Source: Verrucomicrobiota bacterium
Lineage (GTDB): Bacteria > Verrucomicrobiota > Kiritimatiellia > JAHIZV01
Length of the DNA stretch: 49,728 nucleotides
Assembly (NCBI GenBank): GCA_018814445.1
Contig: JAHIZV010000237.1
Location: 1 to 49,728 of the forward strand
Direction: 5' to 3'
Part shown: positions 34,853 through 42,778 of the stretch, piece by piece
Numbering within the stretch: the stretch's first letter is position 1
How the letters are laid out: each line of letters opens with the position of its first letter
Notes under the pieces: model-generated
Database searches by the model: none
The model's input: only the letters and a program-made list of their open reading frames with translations
What the model was told of the DNA's origin: nothing
Made by a program: the position numbers and the translations under genes

Positions 34853-35587
34853 TCACGTATCATCGAAGATATCGGTGATCAATTCCGGCGGGACCACCTC
34901 AAAGACCCTCGCATCACTGCCTGTAACCTCGTATGTCTCAGAGGACTTCGTCGAGCGCTTCCAACTGCTCGCGAGTACATACAGAGGTTTTCCGCTCCCC
35001 TTGAGAGCCTCGGCCATTTCGACACTCAGCACCTTGTTCAGAACTCCGCCATCGCTGAAGACAGTGTCCGCCCCCATCAGCCCGATGTCCGCCATCTCCA
35101 CCGCTTCGCGAAGCATGTCATCGGGATGCAGCAACACGCCTCGGCAGAAATCTTCTGCGTCTTCCGCGAGACGTTTTCCTTCGCCTCCCGGCTGAGATTC
35201 CAGTACGTGCAGTTCCTCAATTCTCTCCTCGACCATTCTCAAGCCGTGAAGCACAGATGAGCTCCGCGAAAGTGTTACGATGGAGCATGGAGGTATCTCT
35301 CGAATCTTCTCGGCGAATTTCGTTGCCGCCCGGACATTCGCACTGCGGATATCGGCTTCGATTAGCTTCAGAAGCTGGGGATCGTCATCGCCGCTGCCCG
35401 CCTCCAGGCGGTCTGCAAGAATGCTGAAACCGAACATCACGGGACGGGCCGTCCGCAGCATCTTCAGAGTGATCGTACGCTCTTCATCGATAAGCGATTC
35501 AGGACGCTTCTGCAGCCAGGCCACGGCCCTCAAAAGAAGCTCCTGGGCCCCGCCTCTCTCATCAAGAAGAATCTCGACCAATTCCAT
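34853..35587 (-). CDS. Short eIF-2B/MtnA-fold protein
   Basis: A 244-residue protein with the signature of the eIF-2B alpha/beta/delta and MtnA/ribose-1,5-bisphosphate isomerase superfamily: a helical N-terminus, a central IVTLSRSSSVLHGLRMVEE, VLESQPGGEGKRLAED, then MADIGLMGADTVFSDGGVLNKVLSVEMAEALKGSGKPLYVLASSWK. The family's G-A-D and D-G-x-x-N-K motifs are present. It is shorter than typical members (over 300). In bacteria such enzymes isomerise sugar phosphates such as methylthioribose-1-phosphate or ribose-1,5-bisphosphate; which one, if any, cannot be said. It follows folA on the same strand with a 24-bp gap. Confidence 0.8.
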   Translation of the reverse strand: MELVEILLDERGGAQELLLRAVAWLQKRPESLIDEERTITLKMLRTARPVMFGFSILADRLEAGSGDDDPQLLKLIEADIRSANVRAATKFAEKIREIPPCSIVTLSRSSSVLHGLRMVEERIEELHVLESQPGGEGKRLAEDAEDFCRGVLLHPDDMLREAVEMADIGLMGADTVFSDGGVLNKVLSVEMAEALKGSGKPLYVLASSWKRSTKSSETYEVTGSDARVFEVVPPELITDIFDDT

Positions 35588-35611
35588 TCGACTCCTCCCA
35601 CAGACCCGATT

Positions 35612-36100
35612 CTACCGCTTTCGTTCGTAGACAGCAAAACTATAAGGAAACTCGTTCTTCTCGTCGGCCGGGTGATGCTCACTTTCGACCTCGACCCATT
35701 CCTCGGGAACAAAGCCGGACAGGAATACATCCCCTTTGACGTCGGCGTGAATTCGAGTCATGTAGAGACGCCGGGCAGACGGGAAGAACGCGGCATACAC
35801 GGCAGCCCCTCCGACAATCATGATCTCTTCTGAATCGGCGGCCGCCGCCAGTGCCGACTCCGGCGATCGCGCAACTGTACAATCCTCGGCAGAGAATTCC
35901 CGATCCCTTGTAATGACGATGTTCTGCCTGCCTGGAAGAGCTCGGCCAATGGACTCATGGGTCTTCCTTCCCATGATGATGGGCTTGCCCATGGTGAGCG
36001 CTTTGAAACGTTTTAGATCGGCCGATAGGCGCCAAGGCAGACTGCCCTGTGCGCCGATCACACCGTTGTTACTAACTGCGACTATGATCGAGATAGTCAT
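35612..36100 (-). CDS. folA: Dihydrofolate reductase
   Basis: A 162-residue DHFR that reduces dihydrofolate with NADPH. Motifs are ISIIVAVSNNGVIGAQGSLPWRLSADLKRFKALTMGKPIIMGRKTHESIG, LPGRQNIVITRD, and MIVGGAAVYAAFFPSARRLYMTRI. The acidic active-site residue that is Asp27 in E. coli is the D in LSADLKRFK. Length is normal. It follows thyA, whose reaction makes dihydrofolate, a usual gene pair. Its ATG touches a heptamer repeat that fills the gap to thyA; no ordinary ribosome-binding site can be seen. Confidence 0.96.
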   Translation of the reverse strand: MTISIIVAVSNNGVIGAQGSLPWRLSADLKRFKALTMGKPIIMGRKTHESIGRALPGRQNIVITRDREFSAEDCTVARSPESALAAAADSEEIMIVGGAAVYAAFFPSARRLYMTRIHADVKGDVFLSGFVPEEWVEVESEHHPADEKNEFPYSFAVYERKR

Positions 36101-36156
36101 TGATGCCTGATGCCCGATACCGGATGCCAGATACTCGACACCGCATCCGGCATCTG
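36101..36156. repeat. Heptamer array with inverted arms in the folA leader
   Basis: Eight 7-bp steps from the folA start: TGATGCC twice, then CGATACC, GGATGCC, AGATACT, CGACACC, and GCATCCG, GCATCTG in the opposite sense. The arms 36114-36127 and 36143-36156 are complementary at 12 of 14 positions around a 15-nt loop, with 8 perfect pairs (CCGGATGC with GCATCCGG). It fills the folA-thyA gap. It resembles an empty version of the S23 cassette ends. Confidence 0.88.
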
Positions 36157-36160
36157 CCTC

Positions 36161-36955
36161 TCATACCGCTACTTTTGCTTTTATATGCGGATGATATTCG
36201 TAATTCACCAGTTCGAAATCGTCGTACTTGAAATCAACTACCGACTTCACGTCTTCGTTCAACTTCATCGTTGGCAATGGGTACGGCTTTCTCGACAACT
36301 GCAAGTCGACCTGCTCGAGATGATTCAGGTAGATATGCGCGTCGCCCAGCGTGTGTATGAAGTCGCCCGGCTGCAGCCCGGTCACTTGAGCAACCATCAG
36401 CGTTAAAAGCGCGTATGACGCTATATTGAACGGCACTCCCAGGAATATATCCGCACTCCGCTGGTACATCTGACAGGAGAGCCTTCCTTGCGCCACATAG
36501 AACTGGAACATCATGTGACAGGGCGCCAGTGCCATCCTGTCCAACTCAGACACATTCCATGCGGTAACGATATGACGCCGTGAGTCGGGATTGTTTCTGA
36601 TCTGCTCGACTACCCGGCCCAACTGATCGATATGCCCTCCATCAGGCGTTGGCCACGCGCGCCATTGCACGCCATAGACAGGCCCCAGGTCACCGGTCTC
36701 GTCCGCCCACTCGTCCCAGATGGTCACTCCGTTTTCATGGAGATAACGGATGTTGCCCTCCCCCCGGATAAACCAGAGAAGCTCGTGAATGATGGATCGC
36801 AGGTGGAGCTTCTTCGTCGTGACGAGCGGGAACCCCTCAGCGAGGTCGTACCGGCACTGATACCCGAACACACTTCTCGTACCGACACCGGTCCGGTCTT
36901 GCTTCTCCGCGCCGTGGTCGCGGACATGCCGCATCAAACCCAGATACTCTTTCAT
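36161..36955 (-). CDS. thyA: Thymidylate synthase
   Basis: A 264-residue ThyA, the same length as the E. coli enzyme and closely matching it. It methylates dUMP to dTMP using methylene-tetrahydrofolate, giving dihydrofolate. Motifs are [77 protein letters not shown], the catalytic C146 in [14 protein letters not shown], and [19 protein letters not shown]. It lies between the nucleoside-phosphorylase gene and folA, all leftward. Confidence 0.98.
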   Translation of the reverse strand: MKEYLGLMRHVRDHGAEKQDRTGVGTRSVFGYQCRYDLAEGFPLVTTKKLHLRSIIHELLWFIRGEGNIRYLHENGVTIWDEWADETGDLGPVYGVQWRAWPTPDGGHIDQLGRVVEQIRNNPDSRRHIVTAWNVSELDRMALAPCHMMFQFYVAQGRLSCQMYQRSADIFLGVPFNIASYALLTLMVAQVTGLQPGDFIHTLGDAHIYLNHLEQVDLQLSRKPYPLPTMKLNEDVKSVVDFKYDDFELVNYEYHPHIKAKVAV

Positions 36956-36984
36956 ACCATGACGATTCGACGTTCGATGTTTCC

Positions 36985-37776
36985 CTACTCCCCCGCCGCA
37001 AGCTTGAGCACGGCCTCAATAGCAATGCTGATCGCGCCCTTGATGTTCGTGTCAAGCGACATCATATCCTGACCGGGCTCCGACCACGGTGTGCGATCCG
37101 AGACGGTACAGATTGTTCCTGCCCGGACACCAAAAAGGTTTGCCAGCGTGAACATAGTCGCGGATTCCATTTCTATGTTCTTCACCCGCGCTCTCTTCAT
37201 GTCCTGGATCATGTCGTTCGACCAGCTTTGCTCAAAGCCTCCGTGAGCCATGGGGGCAAGCTGCCCGTCTTTACCCAGCACCTTGTTCCGCGCGTAGAAT
37301 CCGTCGGCCGACCAGACGATGCCGGCGTGAAACTTCTGTCCGCTTTCTCTGGCTGCCGCGACCAGGGCCGATACAACCTCGTAGCTCGCGACGGCCGGGT
37401 ATTCGACCTGCACATAGCTCTTCGATGTTCCGTCATCCCTCACGGCCCCCGTACTGATGACGTAGTCTCCCAGTTCGATCTCATTCGCAACGGCTCCGCT
37501 GTTGCCGATTCTGATCAGCGTGTGCGCGCCGAGATTGACCATCTCTTCAAAACAGATAGCGGTCGATGGACACCCGATGCCTGTGGAGGATGCCGTCATA
37601 CGAATGCCGTTCTTCGTGCCTGTGTGTATGAGATATTCCCGGACATGCGCGACTTCTTCAAAATCGTCCCATTGTGCGGAAATCTTTGGAACCCGCGCGG
37701 GGTCTCCGCACAAAAAGACGTAGGGAGCAATATCTCCCATCCCACATCCGGTAAGAATCTGTTGGTTTTCCTTCAT
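36985..37776 (-). CDS. Nucleoside phosphorylase, uridine-phosphorylase-like
   Basis: A 263-residue member of the PNP/UDP phosphorylase family, which splits a nucleoside with phosphate into base and ribose-1-phosphate. Motifs: [19 protein letters not shown] (phosphate site), [50 protein letters not shown], the [13 protein letters not shown] region, and [29 protein letters not shown] with the ribose-binding MESA. The I-R-I-G-N-S-G and M-E-S-A motifs are like those of uridine phosphorylases. Base preference is inferred. With thyA and folA it makes a small pyrimidine/folate cluster. A hexamer repeat lies before its start. Confidence 0.9.
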   Translation of the reverse strand: MKENQQILTGCGMGDIAPYVFLCGDPARVPKISAQWDDFEEVAHVREYLIHTGTKNGIRMTASSTGIGCPSTAICFEEMVNLGAHTLIRIGNSGAVANEIELGDYVISTGAVRDDGTSKSYVQVEYPAVASYEVVSALVAAARESGQKFHAGIVWSADGFYARNKVLGKDGQLAPMAHGGFEQSWSNDMIQDMKRARVKNIEMESATMFTLANLFGVRAGTICTVSDRTPWSEPGQDMMSLDTNIKGAISIAIEAVLKLAAGE

Positions 37777-37785
37777 GCCACCCTC

Positions 37786-37815
37786 TTAATCCTAATCGTA
37801 CTCGTAATCCTGATC
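37786..37815. repeat. Hexamer array in the uridine-phosphorylase-like leader
   Basis: Five 6-bp units on the + strand: TTAATC, CTAATC, GTACTC, GTAATC, CTGATC. It begins 10 bp from the start codon. It shares the 14-mer TAATCCTAATCGTA and the 11-mer TAATCCTGATC with the array in front of mtaB, about 7.7 kb away, so the two are one repeat family. Confidence 0.88.
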
Positions 37816-37822
37816 TCCTCCA

Positions 37823-37841
37823 ATGCCGACTATTCCGGCAT
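37823..37841. other. Short inverted repeat upstream of the phosphorylase gene
   Basis: ATGCCG at 37823-37828 and CGGCAT at 37836-37841 pair around a 7-nt loop. It lies between the M48 stop and the hexamer array. It could be a weak terminator or processing site for the M48-LemA unit; no U-run follows. Confidence 0.35.
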
Positions 37842-37890
37842 CCGGGAACAATCTATACCATCCTTATCACAGGCGAAACAGCAGAAGCCG

Positions 37891-39867
37891 TCATACGGCA
37901 TTCGGCAGCCATGGCGAAACGGGCACGTCCAGAGCTGCCGCGAGCGCGCGGAAGAGCTCGCCCTCTGCCACTGTGATCTTGCCGTCGTAGACGAGGCTCT
38001 GCAGACAAGCCACTATGACCCATTTCTTGAGTTGGGGAGTGAGCATCGCAAGGTGCTGAAGAGCCTTATCCACCTCGGACAATCCGGCTTTCTCTTTTGG
38101 AAGGAACTCGAACCGGGCCTTGGACTGCTCCAGGTGGCCAGCCGCCTTGGCAAACGCTTTCGCGGCTTCCACGTCGTTCTCATGCCCCTGCCGCGCCAAC
38201 AGCGAGAGTACGCATGACACTTCGTAGGCCACGCCGCGAAGAGAGTAAATCTGCGACGTCTCCGGCCTGCCTTTCGCAAGATTCCTCACCAGGAGATGAC
38301 GCAGTGTGTATTCAAAAAGGTCTATCTGCTCATCGGCTTCAATGAGCACATCCACATTTGCGCGAAACCGGACAAGCTGGTCCTCAGACATCGTTCTCAG
38401 AGCTGGCACACATAGATCGACCAGCGAGAGCCGCATCTCTTTCGGACATTGATCACGGTATTGCGCCAACTTCAACGTCTCTGCAAGAACTGCTTTGTCG
38501 GCGGACTGTTCGAGATGATGCAGCTGTAGCTTTCGGACCGTCTCGTCACCGTCCAGAAGCAGAACATATATGACCGCGCGCGCGCCAAAAGGTTCCCGTG
38601 CCGCCGCGCGAATCTCTTCCGGCAAAGCATCCAACTGCTCCCGCATGGCGTCCAAGTGCTCGCGCATCGGCACCCCGATCGATTCGATAACCGCGGCAGG
38701 GGTCGCCGCCATCGTCATTAGAATGGGGGCTTTCAATTTGTCAGGGAACGGAAAAGGAAAGGTCTGGCCCGGAAACGGGCCCGGCATACCTTTGCTTTTT
38801 GTGCCGGCCGGCGGGGTCTCGGCACGAGTCCTCGCCACCCGTTCCTGCACAATCGGGAAGTTGCCATCAAAGTCTGGATCAATCTGCAGTATTCGGTCTT
38901 TGAGCGGCGGGTGCGTCGCCATGAGTCCCAGCCAGCTCGGCCTCACACCGTTCCCGAAGAACATGTGACTCGCTTCTTCCGCATGTGGATGCCGCACCTG
39001 CGATCCGAAAACAAGGCCTCCGATCTTCTTCAGAGCACCGGCGATTCCTCCGGGATTCCTCGTGAACTGCACTGCCGACGCGTCAGCCAGGTACTCACGC
39101 TGCCGGGAAACGGCCGCCTTGATCAGCTTGCCGAAGAATACGCCGGCGTACCCGAGGACCATCATCGCCAGCCCAACCAGTACAATCGCCCCGCCCCCCT
39201 TGCCTCTTCTGCTCCGGCCCGATCCGCGCAACACGATCTCTCCGATAATGCCCAGCAGCAGAATTCCGTGCAGCACGCCGATAAGGCGAATATTCAACCG
39301 CATATCGCCATTCAGAATATGGCTGAACTCATGCGCGATTACGCCCTGCGTCTCGTCGCGGTTCAGATGATCCAGCAATCCCCGCGTTACAGACACTACA
39401 GCGTCATTCGGACGATAGCCGGCCGCGAAGGCGTTAATACCTTCCTGATCGTCCATCACGTAGACAGGGGGCGGAGGAATGCCCGAGGCAAGAGCTATCT
39501 CCTCCACGATATTCAACAGTTGCCGCTCCTCAAAGTCGGTCGTATTCGGCAAGACCAGCCGCCCGCCAAGAGATTCGGCGACTCTGGAACCGCCCCCTCT
39601 CAACTGCGACACTTTGTAGAGAGAGCCGCTGACCACGACAAGGAGAGTGAATGCCGTGGCATAGAAGAACACCTCGGAATTCCACAGGTCCAGTTGAGCC
39701 GGCTCCTGTGAATACCCGTACGAAGTCGTCTTCGCCTCGGCGTAGCCAAACAGCAGCAGGATGACGATATACAGGCCCGCAATAATGCAGGCGACCGCGA
39801 GGCTGAAATATACGATCAGCCGACCGGTCTTCTTTCGAGCAGCATCCTGTCGGGCAAAGAAGTCCAT
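37891..39867 (-). CDS. M48 family (HtpX-like) membrane metalloprotease with long C-terminal extension
   Basis: A 658-residue protein. Two membrane segments lie near residues 17-40 and 67-85, then GIPPPPVYVMDDQEGINAFAAGYRPNDAVVSVTRGLLDHLNRDETQGVIAHEFSHILNGD: the zinc motif is H179-E-F-S-H183, and a downstream Glu in EYLADASAVQFTRNP completes the site. Two more helices follow the motif. Residues from about 370 on form a large extension that ends in a TerB-like helical region (KKWVIVACLQSLVYDGKITVAEGELFRALAAALDVP). Known HtpX proteins are about 290 residues. It is probably an inner-membrane quality-control protease. It is 45 bp downstream of lemA, a typical pairing. Confidence 0.92.
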   Translation of the reverse strand: MDFFARQDAARKKTGRLIVYFSLAVACIIAGLYIVILLLFGYAEAKTTSYGYSQEPAQLDLWNSEVFFYATAFTLLVVVSGSLYKVSQLRGGGSRVAESLGGRLVLPNTTDFEERQLLNIVEEIALASGIPPPPVYVMDDQEGINAFAAGYRPNDAVVSVTRGLLDHLNRDETQGVIAHEFSHILNGDMRLNIRLIGVLHGILLLGIIGEIVLRGSGRSRRGKGGGAIVLVGLAMMVLGYAGVFFGKLIKAAVSRQREYLADASAVQFTRNPGGIAGALKKIGGLVFGSQVRHPHAEEASHMFFGNGVRPSWLGLMATHPPLKDRILQIDPDFDGNFPIVQERVARTRAETPPAGTKSKGMPGPFPGQTFPFPFPDKLKAPILMTMAATPAAVIESIGVPMREHLDAMREQLDALPEEIRAAAREPFGARAVIYVLLLDGDETVRKLQLHHLEQSADKAVLAETLKLAQYRDQCPKEMRLSLVDLCVPALRTMSEDQLVRFRANVDVLIEADEQIDLFEYTLRHLLVRNLAKGRPETSQIYSLRGVAYEVSCVLSLLARQGHENDVEAAKAFAKAAGHLEQSKARFEFLPKEKAGLSEVDKALQHLAMLTPQLKKWVIVACLQSLVYDGKITVAEGELFRALAAALDVPVSPWLPNAV

Positions 39868-39873
39868 TGAGGA

Positions 39874-39908
39874 AGTCCTTAGTCCTTGGCCCCTAACTCA
39901 GAGTTCAG
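39874..39908. repeat. Degenerate heptamer repeat in the M48 leader
   Basis: On the + strand AGTCCTT occurs twice in tandem (39874-39887), then GGCCCCT, AACTCAG and AGTTCAG at 7-bp steps. On the minus strand the units read AAGGACT, so the copy nearest the gene provides the AAGGA ribosome-binding site of the M48 gene. The array is short and degenerate. Confidence 0.6.
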
Positions 39909-39912
39909 GTTT

Positions 39913-40500
39913 CTAGAAACTCACTTTCGGCGCCTGCCGCTCGGACGCTTCCTCGATTTCGAACAATTGCGCTTCGCGGAAGTTGAACGTGTTGGCGATG
40001 ATTACGGCGGGGAATACTTCGCGGGCCGTGTTGTAGATCATCACGGAGTCGTTATACGCCTGCCGGGCGAAGGCAACCTTGTTCTCCGTGGAAGTCAGCT
40101 CCTCGCTCAACTGCATCATATTCTGATTCGCCTTGAGATCGGGATAAGCCTCCGCAAGGGCAAACAGTCTGCCGAGAGCGCCGGTCAGCGAACCTTCAGC
40201 TTTGCCAAGTTTCTGAATCGCGTCGGGATCACTGGGGTCCGCCGCCGCCAGGTCTGTCGCGGACACCGCCGCGTTCCGGGCCTGAACGACAGCTTCCAGC
40301 GTCCCGCTCTCGTGCTTCATGTAGCCCTTTGCCGTTTCAACGAGATTCGGGATCAGATCGTGCCGCCGCTTGAGCTGCACCTCGATCTGGGCGAAGGCAT
40401 TCTTGAATCGATTGCGAAGCGTCACCAGTTTGTTGTATGCACCGATAACGAAGAGTACGAGGACGATGAGAATCCCCAGAATGACTAACAATGCGGGCAT
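39913..40500 (-). CDS. lemA: LemA family protein
   Basis: A 195-residue LemA protein: one N-terminal membrane helix (about 4-22, LLVILGILIVLVLFVIGAYN), then an all-helical outer domain with LVTLRNRFKNAFAQIEVQLKRRHDLIPNLVETAKGYMKHE, LGKAEGSLTGALGRLFALAEAYPDLKANQNMMQLSEELTSTENKVAFARQAYND and PAVIIANTFNFREAQLFEIEE. These motifs are typical; the function is unknown. A gene for an M48/HtpX-like protease is the usual neighbour, as here. GGAG lies before its ATG (AAAGGAGAAAGCC). Confidence 0.96.
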   Translation of the reverse strand: MPALLVILGILIVLVLFVIGAYNKLVTLRNRFKNAFAQIEVQLKRRHDLIPNLVETAKGYMKHESGTLEAVVQARNAAVSATDLAAADPSDPDAIQKLGKAEGSLTGALGRLFALAEAYPDLKANQNMMQLSEELTSTENKVAFARQAYNDSVMIYNTAREVFPAVIIANTFNFREAQLFEIEEASERQAPKVSF

Positions 40501-40616
40501 GGCTTTCTCCTTTCCAGAATGCGGCTACCACAGCTATCGACAGACTTTATCATGGCTTCACACAAATGCGAGTTGCGTTTTTCTGTCCTGACAGCAGACT
40601 TCCATCACGATCTAAA

Positions 40617-41255
40617 TCAGCAGAACTTTACATCGCCCTCGACGTTGGTGAGGTGGGAGGTATCCCCCTTCAGCTCCATTACCCAGCGTCCATTCTTCTG
40701 CACAATCTTCACCAGCGTGCAGAAGTGGACGATGATCTCCGGACGGCCGGCTATCAGACTCCATGCCGTGCCAATCACGGACGCACCGTGCCCGACGATC
40801 AGGAGGTCCCCTTCCAGCTCGTCCAGCAGATGGCGTAACGCTTCCCCTGATCGCTTGAGAGCCTCTTCCCCCGTTTCGGGATAGACCGGCATCACGCAGC
40901 TTCTGTAACCGTTATCTATCGCGGGAAAGCGTGTTTTCCTTTCCTCTGCGCTGAGCAGTTCCGGCCATGCTTCAAACCATTCGCCGTTGATCCACTCGCT
41001 CAGTCCATGCTCCAGATAAATCGGCAGATCCAGGGCCTCTGCGACGTGATGCGCCGTATGCATGGTGCGGAGAAACGGAGAGGCAATGATATGCGAGATA
41101 TGCTCGCCCGCGAGTCGCCGGCCCAGTTCCCGAGCCTGCACGATTCCATCCTCCGACAGGTCGGGATCGTGCGGACGCTCCGCCCGCGCGCTCCATGTCG
41201 GATCCACAAAGTCCTGACGGTTACCGTGTCGTGTTATCCAGACTGTCCGAGCCAT
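40617..41255 (-). CDS. Histidine-phosphatase-family protein (cytosolic)
   Basis: A 212-residue protein with WITRHGNRQDFVD at the start (R9, H10), LSEDGIVQARELGRRLAG, IIASPFLRTMHTAHHVAEAL, and LLIVGHGASVIGTAW (second His). No signal peptide. The family includes phosphoglycerate mutase-like and phosphatase enzymes; the missing E/N signatures of true GpmA and the general layout suggest a phosphatase of unknown substrate. This differs from the exported copy at 34105-34848. It is a single gene, divergent from the RRM gene region. Confidence 0.9.
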   Translation of the reverse strand: MARTVWITRHGNRQDFVDPTWSARAERPHDPDLSEDGIVQARELGRRLAGEHISHIIASPFLRTMHTAHHVAEALDLPIYLEHGLSEWINGEWFEAWPELLSAEERKTRFPAIDNGYRSCVMPVYPETGEEALKRSGEALRHLLDELEGDLLIVGHGASVIGTAWSLIAGRPEIIVHFCTLVKIVQKNGRWVMELKGDTSHLTNVEGDVKFC

Positions 41256-41575
41256 AGTTCTCCAGCTCCTGTTTCAGTTGTCGCCCGCCTTCTTTGACCG
41301 GTGAAATGTCCCCTGATATCCAGACTCAGGCATCCGGCAGAAGGTATGAACCCAAGATAACCGCTGACTGTCAAGAAGCATGGCCATTCTGCGTTTCAGT
41401 GGAAAAAATAATGGAGTTTCAAACGCCGTTTGATATCATCCGCCGCGTAGTTGAAGTGAGTTCGTTTTGGATGAGAAAACAGATTGCCGGTGTCGTCCGA
41501 TAACCTCAGCTTCAGACCCGGCGATCCGCTAGTAGTCTCCAAAACTCGGCAGATAACGGAAAGAGTGAGGAGAGC
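41256..41575. other. 320-bp intergenic region before the RRM gene
   Basis: No supported gene here. A 69-codon open stretch (41294-41503) has no ribosome-binding site or protein-like composition, so I do not call it. The A/T-rich part (about 41400-41490) may hold the RRM-gene promoter, and GAGGAG lies just before its ATG. Confidence 0.4.
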
Positions 41576-41848
41576 ATGGGTCGTAGATTGTACATAGGTA
41601 ATCTATCCTTCAGCACGATGGAGGCTGATCTGGAAGATCTGTTCAAGCAGGCCGGGACGGTCGTCTCTTGTGACTTGGTTCTGGACAAATTCACGAGTAA
41701 GTCGCGCGGCTTCGCCTTCGTTGAAATGTCGACCGACGAAGAGGCTGAGAAAGCCATTCAGATGTTCGACGGACAGGATCTCGACGGCCGGGCGCTTCGC
41801 GTAAACGAAGCCAGGCCAAGGGTAGACCGCCGCGGCGGCGGATTCTAG
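41576..41848 (+). CDS. Single-RRM RNA-binding protein
   Basis: A 90-residue protein made of one RRM: RNP2 LYIGNLSF at 5-12 and RNP1 KSRGFAFV at 42-49, with the usual betas and helices between, then a short Arg/Gly tail (RRGGGF). It resembles the small bacterial RRM proteins of cyanobacteria and other groups, many of them cold-related or binding mRNA ends. Targets are unknown. GAGGAG precedes the ATG. Its 3' region has two stem-loops, one a strong terminator. Confidence 0.95.
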   Translation: MGRRLYIGNLSFSTMEADLEDLFKQAGTVVSCDLVLDKFTSKSRGFAFVEMSTDEEAEKAIQMFDGQDLDGRALRVNEARPRVDRRGGGF

Positions 41849-41920
41849 AGGCACGGACCACATTAAGCACACACAATCAGGTCTTCCGCAGATCTTCTGC
41901 TTTGTGTGTTGAAAATCGCA

Positions 41921-41952
41921 AACGCGCGCTCCGTCCATTCAGAGCGCGCGTT
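41921..41952 (+). terminator. Intrinsic terminator after the RRM gene
   Basis: AACGCGCGCTC (41921-41931) pairs perfectly with GAGCGCGCGTT (41942-41952) around a 10-nt loop, followed by TCTTGTT. Another weaker hairpin (CACACACAA with TTTGTGTG) lies just before it. It sits between the RRM gene and thiM. Confidence 0.8.
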
Positions 41953-41980
41953 CTTGTTAGAAACAGACCAGGAGATGCAC

Positions 41981-42778
41981 ATGATCACCGTTGAATCAAT
42001 ATGGACTGATGTGACAGCCATCAGGGAGCAGGCCCCGCTCGTACACAACATCACGAATTACGTGGTTATGAACACGACGGCGAACGCACTTCTCGCTCTC
42101 GGGGCATCTCCCGTAATGGCCCACGCAAACGCGGAAGTTGAGGAGATGACGGCCATCGCGGGCGCGCTGGTAGTGAATATCGGAACGCTGAGCCCGGATT
42201 GGGTCAGCGCCATGGAAACCGCGATTGTGACCGCCGGCAAAAAGGGAAAGCCGGTCATCCTTGACCCCGTGGGCGTTGGCGCAACATCGTATCGAACACG
42301 AACCGCCCGGATGCTTCTGGACCTCAACGGCGCGTCCATCGTCCGCGGAAACGCATCGGAAATCATGGCTCTTCACTCGGCTGAGGCATCAACAAAAGGC
42401 GTGGACTCGACCGCTGGCGCCGAAGACGCTCTTTCTGCCGCGCGGGCACTGTCTGCTGCTCATGACCTTGTCACCGTCATCAGCGGAGAGACCGACTTCG
42501 TCATCGGCGACAGCAGGGAGATTGCAATTTCAAACGGCCACCCGATGATGCCCAGGGTCACGGGTCTGGGATGTACCGCCAGTGCGTTGCTGGGAGCCTT
42601 TGCCGCCGTCAATGCAGATCGCTTCGCAGCCGCCGCTCACGGCATGGCGGTAATGGGAATCTGCGGAGAAATCGCTGCCGGGCGTTCCGAAGGGCCCGGA
42701 TCGCTTCAACTCCACTTCATCGATGCGTTGTATAATCTCTCGGCCGATGACATTGCGATGCGCCTGAAGGTGAGTTGA
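41981..42778 (+). CDS. thiM: Hydroxyethylthiazole kinase
   Basis: A 265-residue ThiM that phosphorylates 4-methyl-5-hydroxyethylthiazole for thiamin salvage. Motifs are PLVHNITNYVVMNTTANALLALGASPVMAHA, VNIGTLSPDWVSAMETA, VILDPVGVGATSYRT, IVRGNASEIMAL, SGETDFVIG, and GLGCTASALLGAFAA with catalytic C198. Start ATG at 41981 has AGGAG 6 nt before; the ATG two codons upstream (41975) is less likely. Its stop overlaps thiE (TGATG). No thi-box riboswitch was found before it. Confidence 0.96.
   Translation: MITVESIWTDVTAIREQAPLVHNITNYVVMNTTANALLALGASPVMAHANAEVEEMTAIAGALVVNIGTLSPDWVSAMETAIVTAGKKGKPVILDPVGVGATSYRTRTARMLLDLNGASIVRGNASEIMALHSAEASTKGVDSTAGAEDALSAARALSAAHDLVTVISGETDFVIGDSREIAISNGHPMMPRVTGLGCTASALLGAFAAVNADRFAAAAHGMAVMGICGEIAAGRSEGPGSLQLHFIDALYNLSADDIAMRLKVS

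Noticed and set aside
41294-41503. 69-codon ORF between histidine phosphatase and RRM gene
   Set aside because: No ribosome-binding site, no domain, odd composition; likely leader or chance.
41849-41980. TPP riboswitch before thiM
   Set aside because: No thi-box core was seen; the region holds two stem-loops that fit termination of the RRM gene.
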